In this document: one piece after another, positions 18,059 through 29,400 of the stretch
Numbering within the stretch: position 1 is the stretch's first letter
Layout: each line of letters starts with the position of its first letter
From: Sphingobium lactosutens
Lineage (GTDB): Bacteria; Pseudomonadota; Alphaproteobacteria; Sphingomonadales; Sphingomonadaceae
DNA length: 64,000 nucleotides
Reading direction: 5' to 3'
Assembly: GCF_013393185.1 (NCBI RefSeq)
Contig: NZ_QJQX01000052.1
Span: 248,001 to 312,000 of the forward strand
The notes under the pieces: generated by a model
What the model was told of the DNA's origin: nothing
What the model saw: only the letters and a program-made list of their open reading frames with translations
Databases searched by the model: none
Position numbers and translations under genes: made by a program

Positions 18059-18134
18059 AAGGCTGCCCGATAGAAGGTTGCTTGAGTTCCCCCCTTCGCC
18101 TCCGTACATGAAGCCCCCAATACGGAGACTTGCC

Positions 18135-18878
18135 ATGCCCAAAGCCGGCGAACTGACCTATCTTGCCAATCTGGGCGAAGGCGGGCGCGAACATTCCCTG
18201 GAAAAGCCCTTTTCCGACCCGTCCTGCGGCATCGCGCTGGCATCGATCGGCTTCATCATGACCCTGCTGCCGCCTCCCCCCGCCCGGATACTGGATCTGG
18301 GATGCGGCGGCGGCTGGACCAGCATATTCTTCGCCAAGCGCGGCTATGAGGTAGTCGGACAGGATATCGCGCCGGACATGATCGATCTTGCCCGCGAAAA
18401 TTGCGCGCGGCACGGGTTATCCGCCCGCCTATCCTTCCTGTGTGGTGACTTCGAGTCGCTCGATCTGGATGGCAGCTTCGATGCGGCCATCTTCTTCGAT
18501 TCCCTGCATCATGCCGAAGATGAATTGCTGGCGATAGGATCGGCCTACAAGGCGCTCAAGCCCGGCGGAGCGCTCATTACTCACGAACCCGGCGAAGGTC
18601 ATGCCACCGCGCCGGAATCGATCGAGGCGATGCGCATCTACGGCGTCACCGAGCGCGATATGCCGCCCCACCTCATCATGCGACGCGGCAAGGAAGTCGG
18701 CTTCACCGACGCACGCATCCTGCCGATCCCGCACTATCTTCACGACCTCTTTTACGCGGGCCGCAAATATCCAAGGCGCCTGCTAAGCAAGCGCCGTTGG
18801 AATAGCGCCAAACGCGTGTTGAAGATGCTTTTCCGGCCCGATCCGAGCCTTAGCTCTATCGTCGTCATGACGAAATGA
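18135..18878 (+). CDS. class I SAM-dependent methyltransferase
   Basis: A 247-residue soluble methyltransferase. Motif I is ARILDLGCGGGWTSIFFAKRG, followed by the acidic ribose-binding YEVVGQDIAPDMIDLAREN, the motif II/III stretch FLCGDFESLDLDGSFDAAIFFD, and ALKPGGALITHEPGEGH. The acceptor cannot be told from sequence; the C-terminal basic tail (RRLLSKRRWNSAKRVLKMLF) is unusual and could contact membrane or nucleic acid. The ATG at 18135 has CGGAGACT at a good distance; an upstream in-frame ATG at 18108 would add nine residues. Confidence 0.87.
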   Translation: MPKAGELTYLANLGEGGREHSLEKPFSDPSCGIALASIGFIMTLLPPPPARILDLGCGGGWTSIFFAKRGYEVVGQDIAPDMIDLARENCARHGLSARLSFLCGDFESLDLDGSFDAAIFFDSLHHAEDELLAIGSAYKALKPGGALITHEPGEGHATAPESIEAMRIYGVTERDMPPHLIMRRGKEVGFTDARILPIPHYLHDLFYAGRKYPRRLLSKRRWNSAKRVLKMLFRPDPSLSSIVVMTK

Positions 18879-18908
18879 AGCAACCGGTCGGGATTCCGCC
18901 CCGCCCTA

Positions 18909-20195
18909 TCAGTCCACGAACAGGAAGGCCGGCGCTTCCAGCAGCTTCCTTACCGCCTGCACAAAGCTGGCCGCATCCCAGCCGTCGACCACGCGATGGT
19001 CGCAACTGATCGACAGGTTCATCAGTTTCGCCGCGACGATCTCCTTACCTCGGAAGACCGGGCGCTCGATCACGCGATTTGGGCCGATGATCGCCACTTC
19101 GGGCCGATTGATGACCGGCGTGGTGGCGATGCCGCCAAGCGGACCGAGCGACGTCAGGGTCAGCGTCGAACCGCTGAGTTCTTCGGACTTCGCCTTGCCG
19201 GTGCGCGCGGCATCGGCGAGGCGGCGGATCTCGCCCGCCAACTGCCAGACGTTGCGATCCTGCGCGTCGCGGATCACCGGCACCATCAGCCCGGCATCGG
19301 TCTGGGTCGCCATGCCCAGATGCACCGATCCGTGGCGCGTAACCACGCCCACCTCGTCATCATAACGGGCGTTGAGCATCGGAAAGTCAGGCAGCGCCTT
19401 GCACAGCGCGACGATCAGCAGCGGCAACATGGTGAGCTTGGGCCGATCGCCCCGGCCGGCGTTGAGCTGCTCGCGCAGTTCCTCCAGCGCGGTGACGTCG
19501 ATTTCCTCGACATAGGTGAAGTGCGGGATATGCCGCTTGGACGCGGCCATATTCTCGGCGATGCGGCGGCGCATGCCGATGACCTTGACCTGCTCGTCCG
19601 CGCGCTTGCCGGAGCGGCCGGCCGGACGATAGCCCTGGCCCGAACCATAAAGCAGATAGGCGTCAAGATCGGCATGGCGAATGCGGTCTGCCGTCGGCTT
19701 CACCTGCGCGAGGTCGATGCCCAGTTCCTTCGCCCGCGCGCGGACGGCGGGGGACGCGAGGATGGCCTGCCCCTTCGCTTCATGTTGCTGCGAAAGCTGG
19801 AACTCAGCATCGACGGGTTCGGTGCTTACAGGAGTGCTGGCCTCGTTCTGCGCAGGCGCAATCTGCTCGATCACCGCCTCACCCGGCACTTCCGCCTCGA
19901 TCGCGGCCTTGGACGGCGGCGGAGCATCGGCGACAGGGGCCACCTCAGCCTCGCCCTCAACCTCGATCTCGACAAGCATCGAACCGATCGGCACCTGATC
20001 GCCCGGTTCGCCCGCGAGGCGCATCACCTTGCCCGCAACCGGGCTTTCCATCTCGACCGTCGCCTTGTCGGTCATCATATCGGCGATCGGCTGGTCCTCC
20101 TCGACCCGGTCGCCGACCTTGACGTGCCAGCCGACAATCTCGGCTTCCGAAATGCCTTCGCCGATGTCCGGCAGCTTGAACGTGAAAAGGGCCAT
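18909..20195 (-). CDS. branched-chain 2-oxoacid dehydrogenase E2 (lipoamide acyltransferase)
   Basis: A 428-residue E2 subunit. Lipoyl domain 1-80 with the lipoylated lysine in MMTDKATVEMESP (K44); acidic/Pro linker; peripheral-subunit-binding domain ~147-182 (ASPAVRARAKELGIDLAQVK); catalytic acyltransferase domain from ~200, ending in SCDHRVVDGWDAASFV with catalytic H400 and D404. The adjacent E1 alpha and beta subunits are of the branched-chain type, so the complex should oxidise the 2-oxoacids of Val, Leu and Ile to acyl-CoAs. No E3 (lipoamide dehydrogenase) gene follows, so E3 must come from elsewhere. Its GGAG ribosome site is partly supplied by the edge of a REP element. Confidence 0.94.
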   Translation of the reverse strand: MALFTFKLPDIGEGISEAEIVGWHVKVGDRVEEDQPIADMMTDKATVEMESPVAGKVMRLAGEPGDQVPIGSMLVEIEVEGEAEVAPVADAPPPSKAAIEAEVPGEAVIEQIAPAQNEASTPVSTEPVDAEFQLSQQHEAKGQAILASPAVRARAKELGIDLAQVKPTADRIRHADLDAYLLYGSGQGYRPAGRSGKRADEQVKVIGMRRRIAENMAASKRHIPHFTYVEEIDVTALEELREQLNAGRGDRPKLTMLPLLIVALCKALPDFPMLNARYDDEVGVVTRHGSVHLGMATQTDAGLMVPVIRDAQDRNVWQLAGEIRRLADAARTGKAKSEELSGSTLTLTSLGPLGGIATTPVINRPEVAIIGPNRVIERPVFRGKEIVAAKLMNLSISCDHRVVDGWDAASFVQAVRKLLEAPAFLFVD

Positions 20196-20205
20196 TTTCT
20201 TAGCT

Positions 20206-20281
20206 CCGTTCGTGTCGAGCGAAGTCGAGACACGATGATTAACCTGCGCTTCCGTTTCTCGACTTCGCTCGAAACGAACGG
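20206..20281. repeat. REP-type inverted repeat, family A, copy 1
   Basis: Arms CCGTTCGTGTCGAGCGAAGT... (20206-20234) and CGTTTCTCGACTTCGCTCGA... (20253-20281) in inverted orientation around ~18 bp, filling most of the spacer between the E1 beta and E2 genes. The same ~75-bp element occurs at 38317-38390 and 49738-49811. Confidence 0.88.
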
Positions 20282-20296
20282 AAGAATAGAAGGATG

Positions 20297-22732
<2,436 letters not shown>

Positions 22733-22776
22733 GCCTTACTGACCCATTTTCCTTTCCACTATCCTTCGCTGTCCGA

Positions 22777-23724
22777 TCAGACAGCGACAGGCGCGGAAAT
22801 ATGGGCCTGCGGCGCGTAATCCAGCACCTCGAAATCCTCGATCGCATAGTCGAAAATACTCGAAGGCCGGCGATTGATCCGCAATTTTGGTGTGCCGGAC
22901 GGAATACGGCTCATCTGCTCCTCCACCAGATCGGCATGGTTGAGGTAAAGATGGACGTCGCCGCCCTGCCAGACGACATCGCCCGGCTCCAGATCGGTCT
23001 GCTGCGCCAGCATCCGGGTGATCATCGACAGGCCGAAGATGTTGAAGGCAAAGCCCAAACCGAGATCGCAACTGCGCTGGAACAACAGGCCGTTTAATTT
23101 TCCGTCCGCCACCTGGAACTGGTAGGTCATGTGACAGGGGGGCAGCGCCATCTGCGGCACCTGCGCGACGTTCCAGCCGGTGAAGAGCAGGCGACGCGAT
23201 CCCGGCGTCCGCCGAATCGATTCGACGAGTTCGGCGATCTGGTTTTGCCCCTTGTCTGCCTTGCGATAGAGGCCATCGCCCGCCGGCTCATAGAGCGGCC
23301 AGTTCACCCATTGCGCGCCATAGACCGGCCCGAGGTCGCCCCATTGCCGCGCGAAAGCCTCGTCCGCTATGACCCGCGCCTCGAAACTGTCGCGATCGAT
23401 GTCCTCGCCGGTCGCCTTGCGATAGCTGTCGAGCGGCCAGTCCGTCCAGATATGCACGCCCTGCCGCACCAATTCGCGGATATTGGTGTCGCCGGTCAGG
23501 AACCACAGCATCTCGCGCGCCGCGACCTTCCAATAGACGCGCTTGGTCGTCAGCAAAGGCACCGCATCGTCCGCCAGCGAGAATCGCATCGTCGCCCCCA
23601 GCACGGACCGCGTGCCGACACCGGTGCGGTCGACCCGCTCGTCCCCATGGGTCCAGATATGGCGCATCAGGTCCAGATATTGCTGCTCATAATGGGGGGC
23701 GGCGGAAGAAGGCATGTCGGTCAA
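22777..23724 (-). CDS. thyA: thymidylate synthase
   Basis: A 315-residue ThyA-type enzyme that methylates dUMP to dTMP with methylene-THF. YLDLMRHIWTHGDERVDRTG and GTRSVLGATMRFSL at the N terminus; LTTKRVYWKVAAREMLWFL; WGDLGPVYGAQWVNW; nucleophile C197 in ALPPCHMTYQF; QRSCDLGLGFAFNIF (dUMP phosphate binding) and DVHLYLNHADLV. ThyA homologues are ~264 residues in E. coli; the extra length here lies in the loop around GEDIDRDSFEARVIADEAFA and at the N terminus. Starts MTDMPSS at 23724, or MPSS nine bases later. No folA is adjacent. Confidence 0.96.
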   Translation of the reverse strand: MTDMPSSAAPHYEQQYLDLMRHIWTHGDERVDRTGVGTRSVLGATMRFSLADDAVPLLTTKRVYWKVAAREMLWFLTGDTNIRELVRQGVHIWTDWPLDSYRKATGEDIDRDSFEARVIADEAFARQWGDLGPVYGAQWVNWPLYEPAGDGLYRKADKGQNQIAELVESIRRTPGSRRLLFTGWNVAQVPQMALPPCHMTYQFQVADGKLNGLLFQRSCDLGLGFAFNIFGLSMITRMLAQQTDLEPGDVVWQGGDVHLYLNHADLVEEQMSRIPSGTPKLRINRRPSSIFDYAIEDFEVLDYAPQAHISAPVAV

Positions 23725-23881
23725 GGCGTGGTCCTGCGGTAGCGAGTCCGGATGCGCCGGCTGTAGCCCAGCAGGAGAGGCGCGCCAATCTTGTCATAAT
23801 GGAGCGATCTTGCGAGGAACGACACCATAATGGAGCGGCTTGCACCTCCCCGTGCGCTAGCCGCTCCCGCAGGATCGCAGC

Positions 23882-24181
23882 ATGAGCGCCGACGCCGGAC
23901 CGATCCTTGCGATTCTCGACCAGCATTGGCGGCCGCGCATGTTCCTGCCGCTGCGGCAGGACTGGCATCAGCTTCTGCGCCATTTGCTGGCGGATGAGGG
24001 AAGCTGGGTCGCACTGATCCAGCATCGCCGGCAGGAGGAAACGCCCCTGCCCCGACCGGCGGACATCGCCCTCACCCGCGCGCTGACCCGCAGCCTGCGC
24101 CCGCTGGACCTGCGCCTGGCCGACCATGTCATCCACGCCGGAACTGCCCGTTTCAGCTTCCGCGGCGCGGGCCTTTTATAG
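23882..24181 (+). CDS. RadC-like JAB-domain protein, truncated and lacking the metal motif
   Basis: A 99-residue protein resembling the C-terminal half of the RadC JAB/MPN domain. RadC proteins carry HNHPSGDPTPS before the ADIELTRAL helix; here the equivalent is ALIQHRRQEETPLPRPADIALTRALTRS (positions ~44-71), followed by LRPLDLRLADHVIHAG and the terminal FSFRGAGLL, which fit RadC closely. The H-x-H metal ligands are therefore replaced (HNH to HRR), so a JAMM-type hydrolase activity is not expected. No DNA-binding HhH domain is present. Function unknown; it could be a decayed radC paralogue or a repurposed binding domain. Confidence 0.65.
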   Translation: MSADAGPILAILDQHWRPRMFLPLRQDWHQLLRHLLADEGSWVALIQHRRQEETPLPRPADIALTRALTRSLRPLDLRLADHVIHAGTARFSFRGAGLL

Positions 24182-24285
24182 CTTATGCAAAAAAAGCGTC
24201 ATTGACGCTTGCCAGCCCTGAAACCCCTCTCTATAGGCGCACTCCTGCCTTACGGGGCCGCCCACAAAGCGGCTTCGGCATCGGT

Positions 24286-24362
24286 CGGGGAATAGCTCAG
24301 CCTGGTAGAGCACTGTCTTCGGGAGGCAGGGGCCGGAGGTTCGAATCCTCTTTCCCCGACCA
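24286..24362 (+). tRNA. tRNA-Pro (CGG)
   Basis: 77 nt with encoded CCA. Acceptor CGGGGAA/TTCCCCG, D-arm GCTCAGCCTGGTAGAGC, anticodon loop TTCGGGA with anticodon CGG in stem CTGTC/GGCAG, T-arm GGAGGTTCGAATCCTC. Confidence 0.96.
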
Positions 24363-24458
24363 ACTTCTTCTTATTGAGATGAAGCGATTTTTCGAGCGGA
24401 GCGGCATCAGCCGCCTCCGCCGATTTCGCATGCGCGCGCGGTGCGCTCGGCCAGAATT

Positions 24459-24483
24459 TTTCGACAGATGTCATCTGTCGAAA
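24459..24483. promoter_or_regulatory. perfect 25-bp palindrome upstream of the tldD-like operon
   Basis: Arms TTTCGACAGATG and CATCTGTCGAAA (12 bp each) around a single T. A one-base centre is too tight for an RNA hairpin loop, so a DNA-binding operator is more likely. It lies 154 bp before the first gene of the eight-gene TldD/MoxR operon, in the otherwise gene-free stretch 24363-24637, where I see no other feature. The inner part also contains GACA-GA-TGTC, a spacing used by BlaI/CopY-type repressors. Confidence 0.6.
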
Positions 24484-24637
24484 CTATGCGCCGCCTTCTT
24501 GCGCGATCGTAAAAGATATTTGACCCCACCAGACCGGGCGGCAATGATCCGCCTTATCAAGCCGATACGGCGGACCGCCGCATCTCATATAGCATCAGAC
24601 CCGGATCATTCGGGCACAGTCAGGCAGGAGACGAACC

Positions 24638-26272
24638 GTGCATAGACGCGATTTTCTGGCGTTAGGCGCCGCAGGCATGGGTGGCCTCGTCCTTCCCGCC
24701 ATGTTCGGCAGGGCCATTGCCGCCGAGGAATTGAACAGCGCCATCGACGTGGCGGTGAAGAAGAGCCTTGCCGACGCCGCCATGAACGCGGCCAAAAGCG
24801 CGGGCGCCAGCTATTGCGACGTACGCGTCGGCCGTTACCTGCGCCAGTTCGTCATCACGCGTGAGCGCAATGTCGAGAATATCGTCAACACCGAATCGTC
24901 CGGTGTCGGCATCCGCGTCATCGCCAATGGCGCCTGGGGTTTCGCCGCCACCAATGAAATGACCGCCGACGCCGTGGCCAAGGCCGCACAACAGGCGGTC
25001 GCCATCGCCAAGGCCAACGCCCCGGCCCAGACCGCCCCGGTCGAACTTGCCCCGGCGAGGGGCGTGGGCGAAGTCAGCTGGAAGACACCGATCGTCAAGA
25101 ACGCCATGGCGGTGCCGATCAAGGATAAGGTCGCGCTGCTGATGGACGTCAATGCCGCCGCGATGGATGCGGGCGCGGACTTCATCAATTCCATCCTGTT
25201 CCTGGTCAACGAGCAGAAATATTTCGCCAGCACCGACGGCAGCTATATCGATCAGGACGTCCACCGCATCTGGGCGCCGACCACCATCACGGCGGTCGAC
25301 AAGACCAGCGGCAAGTTCCGCACCCGCGAAGGCCTGTCGTCGCCCATGGGGCTGGGCTTCGAATATCTGGACGGCGCGGCCAGCGGCAAGACCGTCCTGC
25401 CAAATGGCGTGGTCGTCTATGGCAACAGCTATGACATGAAGGAAGACGCAATCGCCGCCGCCAAGCAGGCGCGGGCCAAGATCAAGGCGCCGTCGGTCAA
25501 ACCCGGCAAATATGACCTGGTCCTCGACCCGTCGCACACCTGGCTCACCATCCATGAATCGGTCGGCCACCCGCTCGAACTGGACCGCGTGCTCGGCTAT
25601 GAAGCCAATTATGCCGGCACCAGCTTCGCCACGATGGACAAGCTGGAAAGCCATTTCCAATATGGCAGCGCCAATGTAAACATCGTCGCCGACAAGACCC
25701 AGCCGGGCAGCCTGGGCGCGGTTGCCTATGACGATGAAGGCATCAAGACCAAGAAATGGGATCTGATCCGCGACGGCAAGCTCGTCGGCTATCAGGCGAT
25801 CCGCGATCAGGCCCATATCGAGGGCAAGAAGGAATCAGACGGCTGCGCCTATGCCGACAGCTGGTCCAATGTGCAGTTCCAGCGCATGGCCAATGTGTCG
25901 CTCGAACCCGGAAAGGCCAAGAAGAGCGTAGCGGACATGATCGCGGGTGTCGAGGACGGCATCTACATCATCGGCGACGGCAGCTTTTCTATCGACCAGC
26001 AGCGCTACAACGCCCAGTTCGGCGGCCAGCTCTTCTACGAGATCAAGAACGGCAAGATCACCCAGCAGATCGAGGATGTCGCCTACCAGATCCGTACCCC
26101 GGAATTCTGGAACGCCTGCGTCGGCGTTTGCGACGCCAGCGACTATCGCCTCGGCGGCTCCTTCTTCGACGGCAAGGGCCAGCCTCCGCAGGTGTCGGCT
26201 GTGTCGCACGGTAGCTCGACCGCGCGCTTCAACGGCATCAACGTCATCAACACCGCGCGTTCGCTCGGCTGA
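24638..26272 (+). CDS. TldD-like metallopeptidase with Tat signal
   Basis: A 544-residue TldD/PmbA-family protein. Residues 1-29 form a twin-arginine signal (RRDFLALGAAGMGG, then an AIAAE cleavage region), so it is exported folded. The family zinc motif HExxxH is HESVGH at 306-311, with a candidate third ligand Cys in NACVGVCDA (C494/C498). E. coli TldD/TldE is a cytoplasmic heterodimer that trims unfolded peptides and matures microcin B17; this member is longer and exported. Start is GTG with a GGCAGGAGAC ribosome site. First of eight co-directional genes, with the TldE-like partner 21 bp downstream. Confidence 0.92.
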   Translation: MHRRDFLALGAAGMGGLVLPAMFGRAIAAEELNSAIDVAVKKSLADAAMNAAKSAGASYCDVRVGRYLRQFVITRERNVENIVNTESSGVGIRVIANGAWGFAATNEMTADAVAKAAQQAVAIAKANAPAQTAPVELAPARGVGEVSWKTPIVKNAMAVPIKDKVALLMDVNAAAMDAGADFINSILFLVNEQKYFASTDGSYIDQDVHRIWAPTTITAVDKTSGKFRTREGLSSPMGLGFEYLDGAASGKTVLPNGVVVYGNSYDMKEDAIAAAKQARAKIKAPSVKPGKYDLVLDPSHTWLTIHESVGHPLELDRVLGYEANYAGTSFATMDKLESHFQYGSANVNIVADKTQPGSLGAVAYDDEGIKTKKWDLIRDGKLVGYQAIRDQAHIEGKKESDGCAYADSWSNVQFQRMANVSLEPGKAKKSVADMIAGVEDGIYIIGDGSFSIDQQRYNAQFGGQLFYEIKNGKITQQIEDVAYQIRTPEFWNACVGVCDASDYRLGGSFFDGKGQPPQVSAVSHGSSTARFNGINVINTARSLG

Positions 26273-26293
26273 CGTTCAAAGGGAGAAAAGACA

Positions 26294-27628
26294 ATGAGCA
26301 TCCTTACCGAAGCGCAATCCAAGGCCATCCTGACCAAGGTCGTCGCCCTGTCCAAGGCCGACGAGTGCACCGCGCAACTGACCGGCAAGATCCAGGGTAA
26401 TATCCGCTTTGCCCGCAACAATGTGTCCACCGCCGGCCTGACCGACGACATCGAGCTGGCCGTGCAGGTCGCCTATGGCAAGAAGGTCGGCACCGCGACC
26501 ATCAACCAGTTCGACGACGCGTCGCTGGAACGTGTTGTTCGCCGCGCCGAAACGCTGGCGCAACTCGCGCCGGACAATCCGGAGTTCATGCCGGCGGTCG
26601 AAAAGCAGAGCTACAAACCCAGCCCGACCTTTGCCCAATCTACCGCCGACATCACGCCCGACTATCGCGCGCAGGTCGCCGCCACTTCGATCAACGCCTG
26701 CAAGACGCAGAAGCTGATCGCGGCGGGCTATCTGGAGGATAATCAGAGCTTCACCGCGATCGCCAACAGCAAGGGCAATTTCGGTTATCAGCGCTCGACC
26801 ATGCTCGATTACACCTGCACTGTCCGGACCGAGGATGGCCGCGGGTCGGGCTGGGTCGGCACCGACACGCAGGACGCCGCCCGCTTCAAGGCAGACAGCG
26901 ATATCCAGATCGCCATGCGCAAGGCGTCGGCCTCGTCCGAAGCCAAGGCGCTGGAGCCGGGCAAATATACCGTGATCCTGGAGCCGATGGCCGCCGCGGG
27001 CCTGATCGGCTTCATGTTCTACTTCTTCGGCGCGCGCGAGGCTGACGAAGGCCGCAGCTTCCTGTCCAAGAAGGGCGGCGGCAACAAACTGGGCGAACAG
27101 GTGTTCGGCCCGCAGGTCAATTTCTACACCGATCCCTGGGACCCGGTCGCGCCCTGCGAGCCGTGGGACGAGGACGGCCTGGCCCGCCAGCGCATGGACA
27201 TGGTGAAGGCCGGCAAGATCACCAACCTCAACTACAGCCGTTATTGGGCGCAGAAGCAAGGCAAGCCCGCCGCCGGGCAGATGGGCAACATCCTGATGAC
27301 GGGCGGCACCAAGTCGACCGCCGATCTCGTCCGCTCGACCGAACGCGGCGTGCTCGTCACCCGCACCTGGTATATCCGCATGGTCGATCCGCAGACCGTG
27401 CTGCTGACCGGCCTGACCCGCGACGGCACCTTCTATATCGAAAACGGGCAGATCAAATATCCGATCAAGAATTTCCGGTTCAACGAAAGCCCGGTCATCA
27501 TGCTCAATAATGTCGAGGAACTGGGCAAGCCGGTCCGCGTGCCGCCGGACGAAGTGTCGATGAACATCGTCGTGCCGCCGATGAAGCTGCGCGACTTCAC
27601 CTTCACCTCGCTGTCGGACGCGGTGTGA
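26294..27628 (+). CDS. TldE/PmbA-like protein
   Basis: A 444-residue TldD/PmbA-family protein without the HExxxH motif; the region corresponding to the zinc site reads LEPMAAAGLIGFMFYFF, so it is the non-catalytic TldE-type partner. Conserved features include IRFARNNVSTAGLTDDIELAVQV at the N terminus and GVLVTRTWYIRMVDPQTVLL near the C terminus. No signal peptide is visible although the partner carries a Tat signal. Since Tat exports folded complexes, co-export by hitchhiking is possible; otherwise the partners would be in different compartments. Good GGGAGAAAAG ribosome site before the ATG. Confidence 0.9.
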   Translation: MSILTEAQSKAILTKVVALSKADECTAQLTGKIQGNIRFARNNVSTAGLTDDIELAVQVAYGKKVGTATINQFDDASLERVVRRAETLAQLAPDNPEFMPAVEKQSYKPSPTFAQSTADITPDYRAQVAATSINACKTQKLIAAGYLEDNQSFTAIANSKGNFGYQRSTMLDYTCTVRTEDGRGSGWVGTDTQDAARFKADSDIQIAMRKASASSEAKALEPGKYTVILEPMAAAGLIGFMFYFFGAREADEGRSFLSKKGGGNKLGEQVFGPQVNFYTDPWDPVAPCEPWDEDGLARQRMDMVKAGKITNLNYSRYWAQKQGKPAAGQMGNILMTGGTKSTADLVRSTERGVLVTRTWYIRMVDPQTVLLTGLTRDGTFYIENGQIKYPIKNFRFNESPVIMLNNVEELGKPVRVPPDEVSMNIVVPPMKLRDFTFTSLSDAV

Positions 27629-27644
27629 CGCCGATCCTATCTGC

Positions 27645-28352
27645 ATGACACGCGGCGAGTTTCTTCGGTTGATGGCGGGTGGTCTGGCTGGCGCAATGCT
27701 GGCCCGGCCGCTCGCCGCAGGAGCAGCGACATCGGGGGGCTATGATTTCTGGTTCACGCGCCTGCGCTATGACTCAGGCGACTGGGACGTGGACCAGCGC
27801 ACGCCGTCCAACATCATCACCTCGCTGATCGACTACACGACCCTGCGCGTCGATCCGAAGGAGCATGTCATCGCCCTTTCGGACCCGAAGATGCTGACTG
27901 CGCCCTTCTGCTACATGGCCGGGCACAAGCTGGTGGAGTTTTCGCCCGCCGAACGGCGCAATTTCGAACGCTATGTCCGCAATGGCGGCTTCGTCATGGT
28001 GGATGATTGCAACCATGACATAGACGGCCTGTTCGCCCGCTCGTTCGAGGCGCAAATGGCCAAGATTTTCGGCCAGAAGGCCTTGAAGGAACTGCCCAAG
28101 AACCATGGTCTCTATCGCAGCTTCTTCAAGTTCGACGGTCCGCCCAATACCGGGCTGGAGCTGAACGGCTGGGGCGACGATCTCGTCCATGACTATTTGA
28201 AGGGCATAGAGGTGAACGGGCGGCTGGGCCTTCTCTACAGCAACAAGGATTATGGCTGCGAATGGGATTATGACTGGCGCAACAAGCGCTTCCTGGCCGA
28301 GGACAATACGAAGTTCGCGGTCAATATCGTGATGTACGCGCTGTCGGTGTGA
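27645..28352 (+). CDS. DUF4159 domain protein, exported
   Basis: A 235-residue DUF4159 protein: [19 protein letters not shown], then [50 protein letters not shown] and [20 protein letters not shown]. The fold is probably related to class I glutamine amidotransferase-like flavodoxin folds, no catalytic triad known. The N terminus [19 protein letters not shown] looks like a Tat signal in which the second arginine is Gly; it could use Sec or a weak Tat route. Starts 16 bp after the TldE-like gene; DUF4159 genes usually travel with MoxR/BatA genes, which follow here. Confidence 0.88.
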   Translation: MTRGEFLRLMAGGLAGAMLARPLAAGAATSGGYDFWFTRLRYDSGDWDVDQRTPSNIITSLIDYTTLRVDPKEHVIALSDPKMLTAPFCYMAGHKLVEFSPAERRNFERYVRNGGFVMVDDCNHDIDGLFARSFEAQMAKIFGQKALKELPKNHGLYRSFFKFDGPPNTGLELNGWGDDLVHDYLKGIEVNGRLGLLYSNKDYGCEWDYDWRNKRFLAEDNTKFAVNIVMYALSV

Positions 28353-28401
28353 TCCGCGCTCATCCTCCTATTCCAGCCTTTCGTCCAGCAAGGGACATGA
28401 C

Positions 28402-29391
28402 ATGACCAACCTCACCGAAGCCGACATCCAGACCCGCCTTGGCGCGCTGACCCAGTTGCGCGCCGCGATCGGCCAGGCCATCGTTGGGCAGGGCGAAGTC
28501 GTGGAGCAACTGCTGATCGGCCTGCTCGCGGGCGGCCATTGCCTGCTGGAGGGCGTTCCCGGTCTCGGCAAGACCCTGCTCGTCCGCTCGCTCGGCGAAG
28601 CACTGAAGCTGGACTTCCGCCGCGTCCAGTTCACGCCCGACCTGATGCCCAGCGACATTCTCGGCACCGAATTGCTGGAGGAGGATCATGGCACCGGCCA
28701 TCGCAGCTTCCGCTTCCAGCAGGGGCCGGTCTTCACCAACCTGCTGCTCGCCGACGAACTGAACCGCACCCCGCCCAAGACGCAGGCGGCGCTGCTGGAG
28801 GCGATGCAGGAAAAGACGGTCAGCTATGCGGGCGTCACCCATGTCCTGCCCGCGCCCTTCTTCGTGCTGGCGACGCAGAACCCGCTGGAGCAGGCCGGCA
28901 CCTACCCCCTGCCCGAAGCCCAGCTCGACCGCTTCCTCCTCCATATCCGCGTCGACTACCCGACCGAGGCGGAGGAGCGCGCCATCCTCGCCCAGACCAC
29001 CGGCTCCAAGCCGGCCGCCGTCCCCGCGGTGATGCAGGGCGAGGAAGTGCTGGCGCTGCAAACCCTCGTCCGCGACGTGCATTTCAGCGACGACCTGCTC
29101 GACTGGGTGACGCGCATCGTCCGCACCAGCCGCCCCGGCGACGGCGCACCAGACGATATCCGTAAATATGTGAAATGGGGCGCCGGTCCCCGCGCCGGTC
29201 AGTCACTGATCCTTGCGTCAAAGGCGCGCGCCCTGCTCCACGGCCGCCTCGCCGCCACGCGCGACGACATCGCCGCGCTCGCCGTGCCGGTGATGCGCCA
29301 TCGCCTGCTCCTCTCCTTCGCCGCCGAAGCCGAAGGCCGCAGCGCCGATGACGTGGTCGCCGCGCTGGTCCGCGCCGTCCCGCTCGCCTAA
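28402..29391 (+). CDS. MoxR family AAA+ ATPase
   Basis: A 329-residue AAA+ protein. Walker [11 protein letters not shown] (51-60), Walker [25 protein letters not shown], sensor 1 [26 protein letters not shown], and the C-terminal lid with [23 protein letters not shown]. MoxR ATPases act as chaperone-like assembly factors for complexes containing vWA proteins such as DUF58 and BatA-type partners, which are encoded next. Ribosome site CAAGGGACATGAC before the ATG. Cytoplasmic. Confidence 0.95.
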   Translation: MTNLTEADIQTRLGALTQLRAAIGQAIVGQGEVVEQLLIGLLAGGHCLLEGVPGLGKTLLVRSLGEALKLDFRRVQFTPDLMPSDILGTELLEEDHGTGHRSFRFQQGPVFTNLLLADELNRTPPKTQAALLEAMQEKTVSYAGVTHVLPAPFFVLATQNPLEQAGTYPLPEAQLDRFLLHIRVDYPTEAEERAILAQTTGSKPAAVPAVMQGEEVLALQTLVRDVHFSDDLLDWVTRIVRTSRPGDGAPDDIRKYVKWGAGPRAGQSLILASKARALLHGRLAATRDDIAALAVPVMRHRLLLSFAAEAEGRSADDVVAALVRAVPLA

Positions 29392-29400
29392 TCCTTCGCG

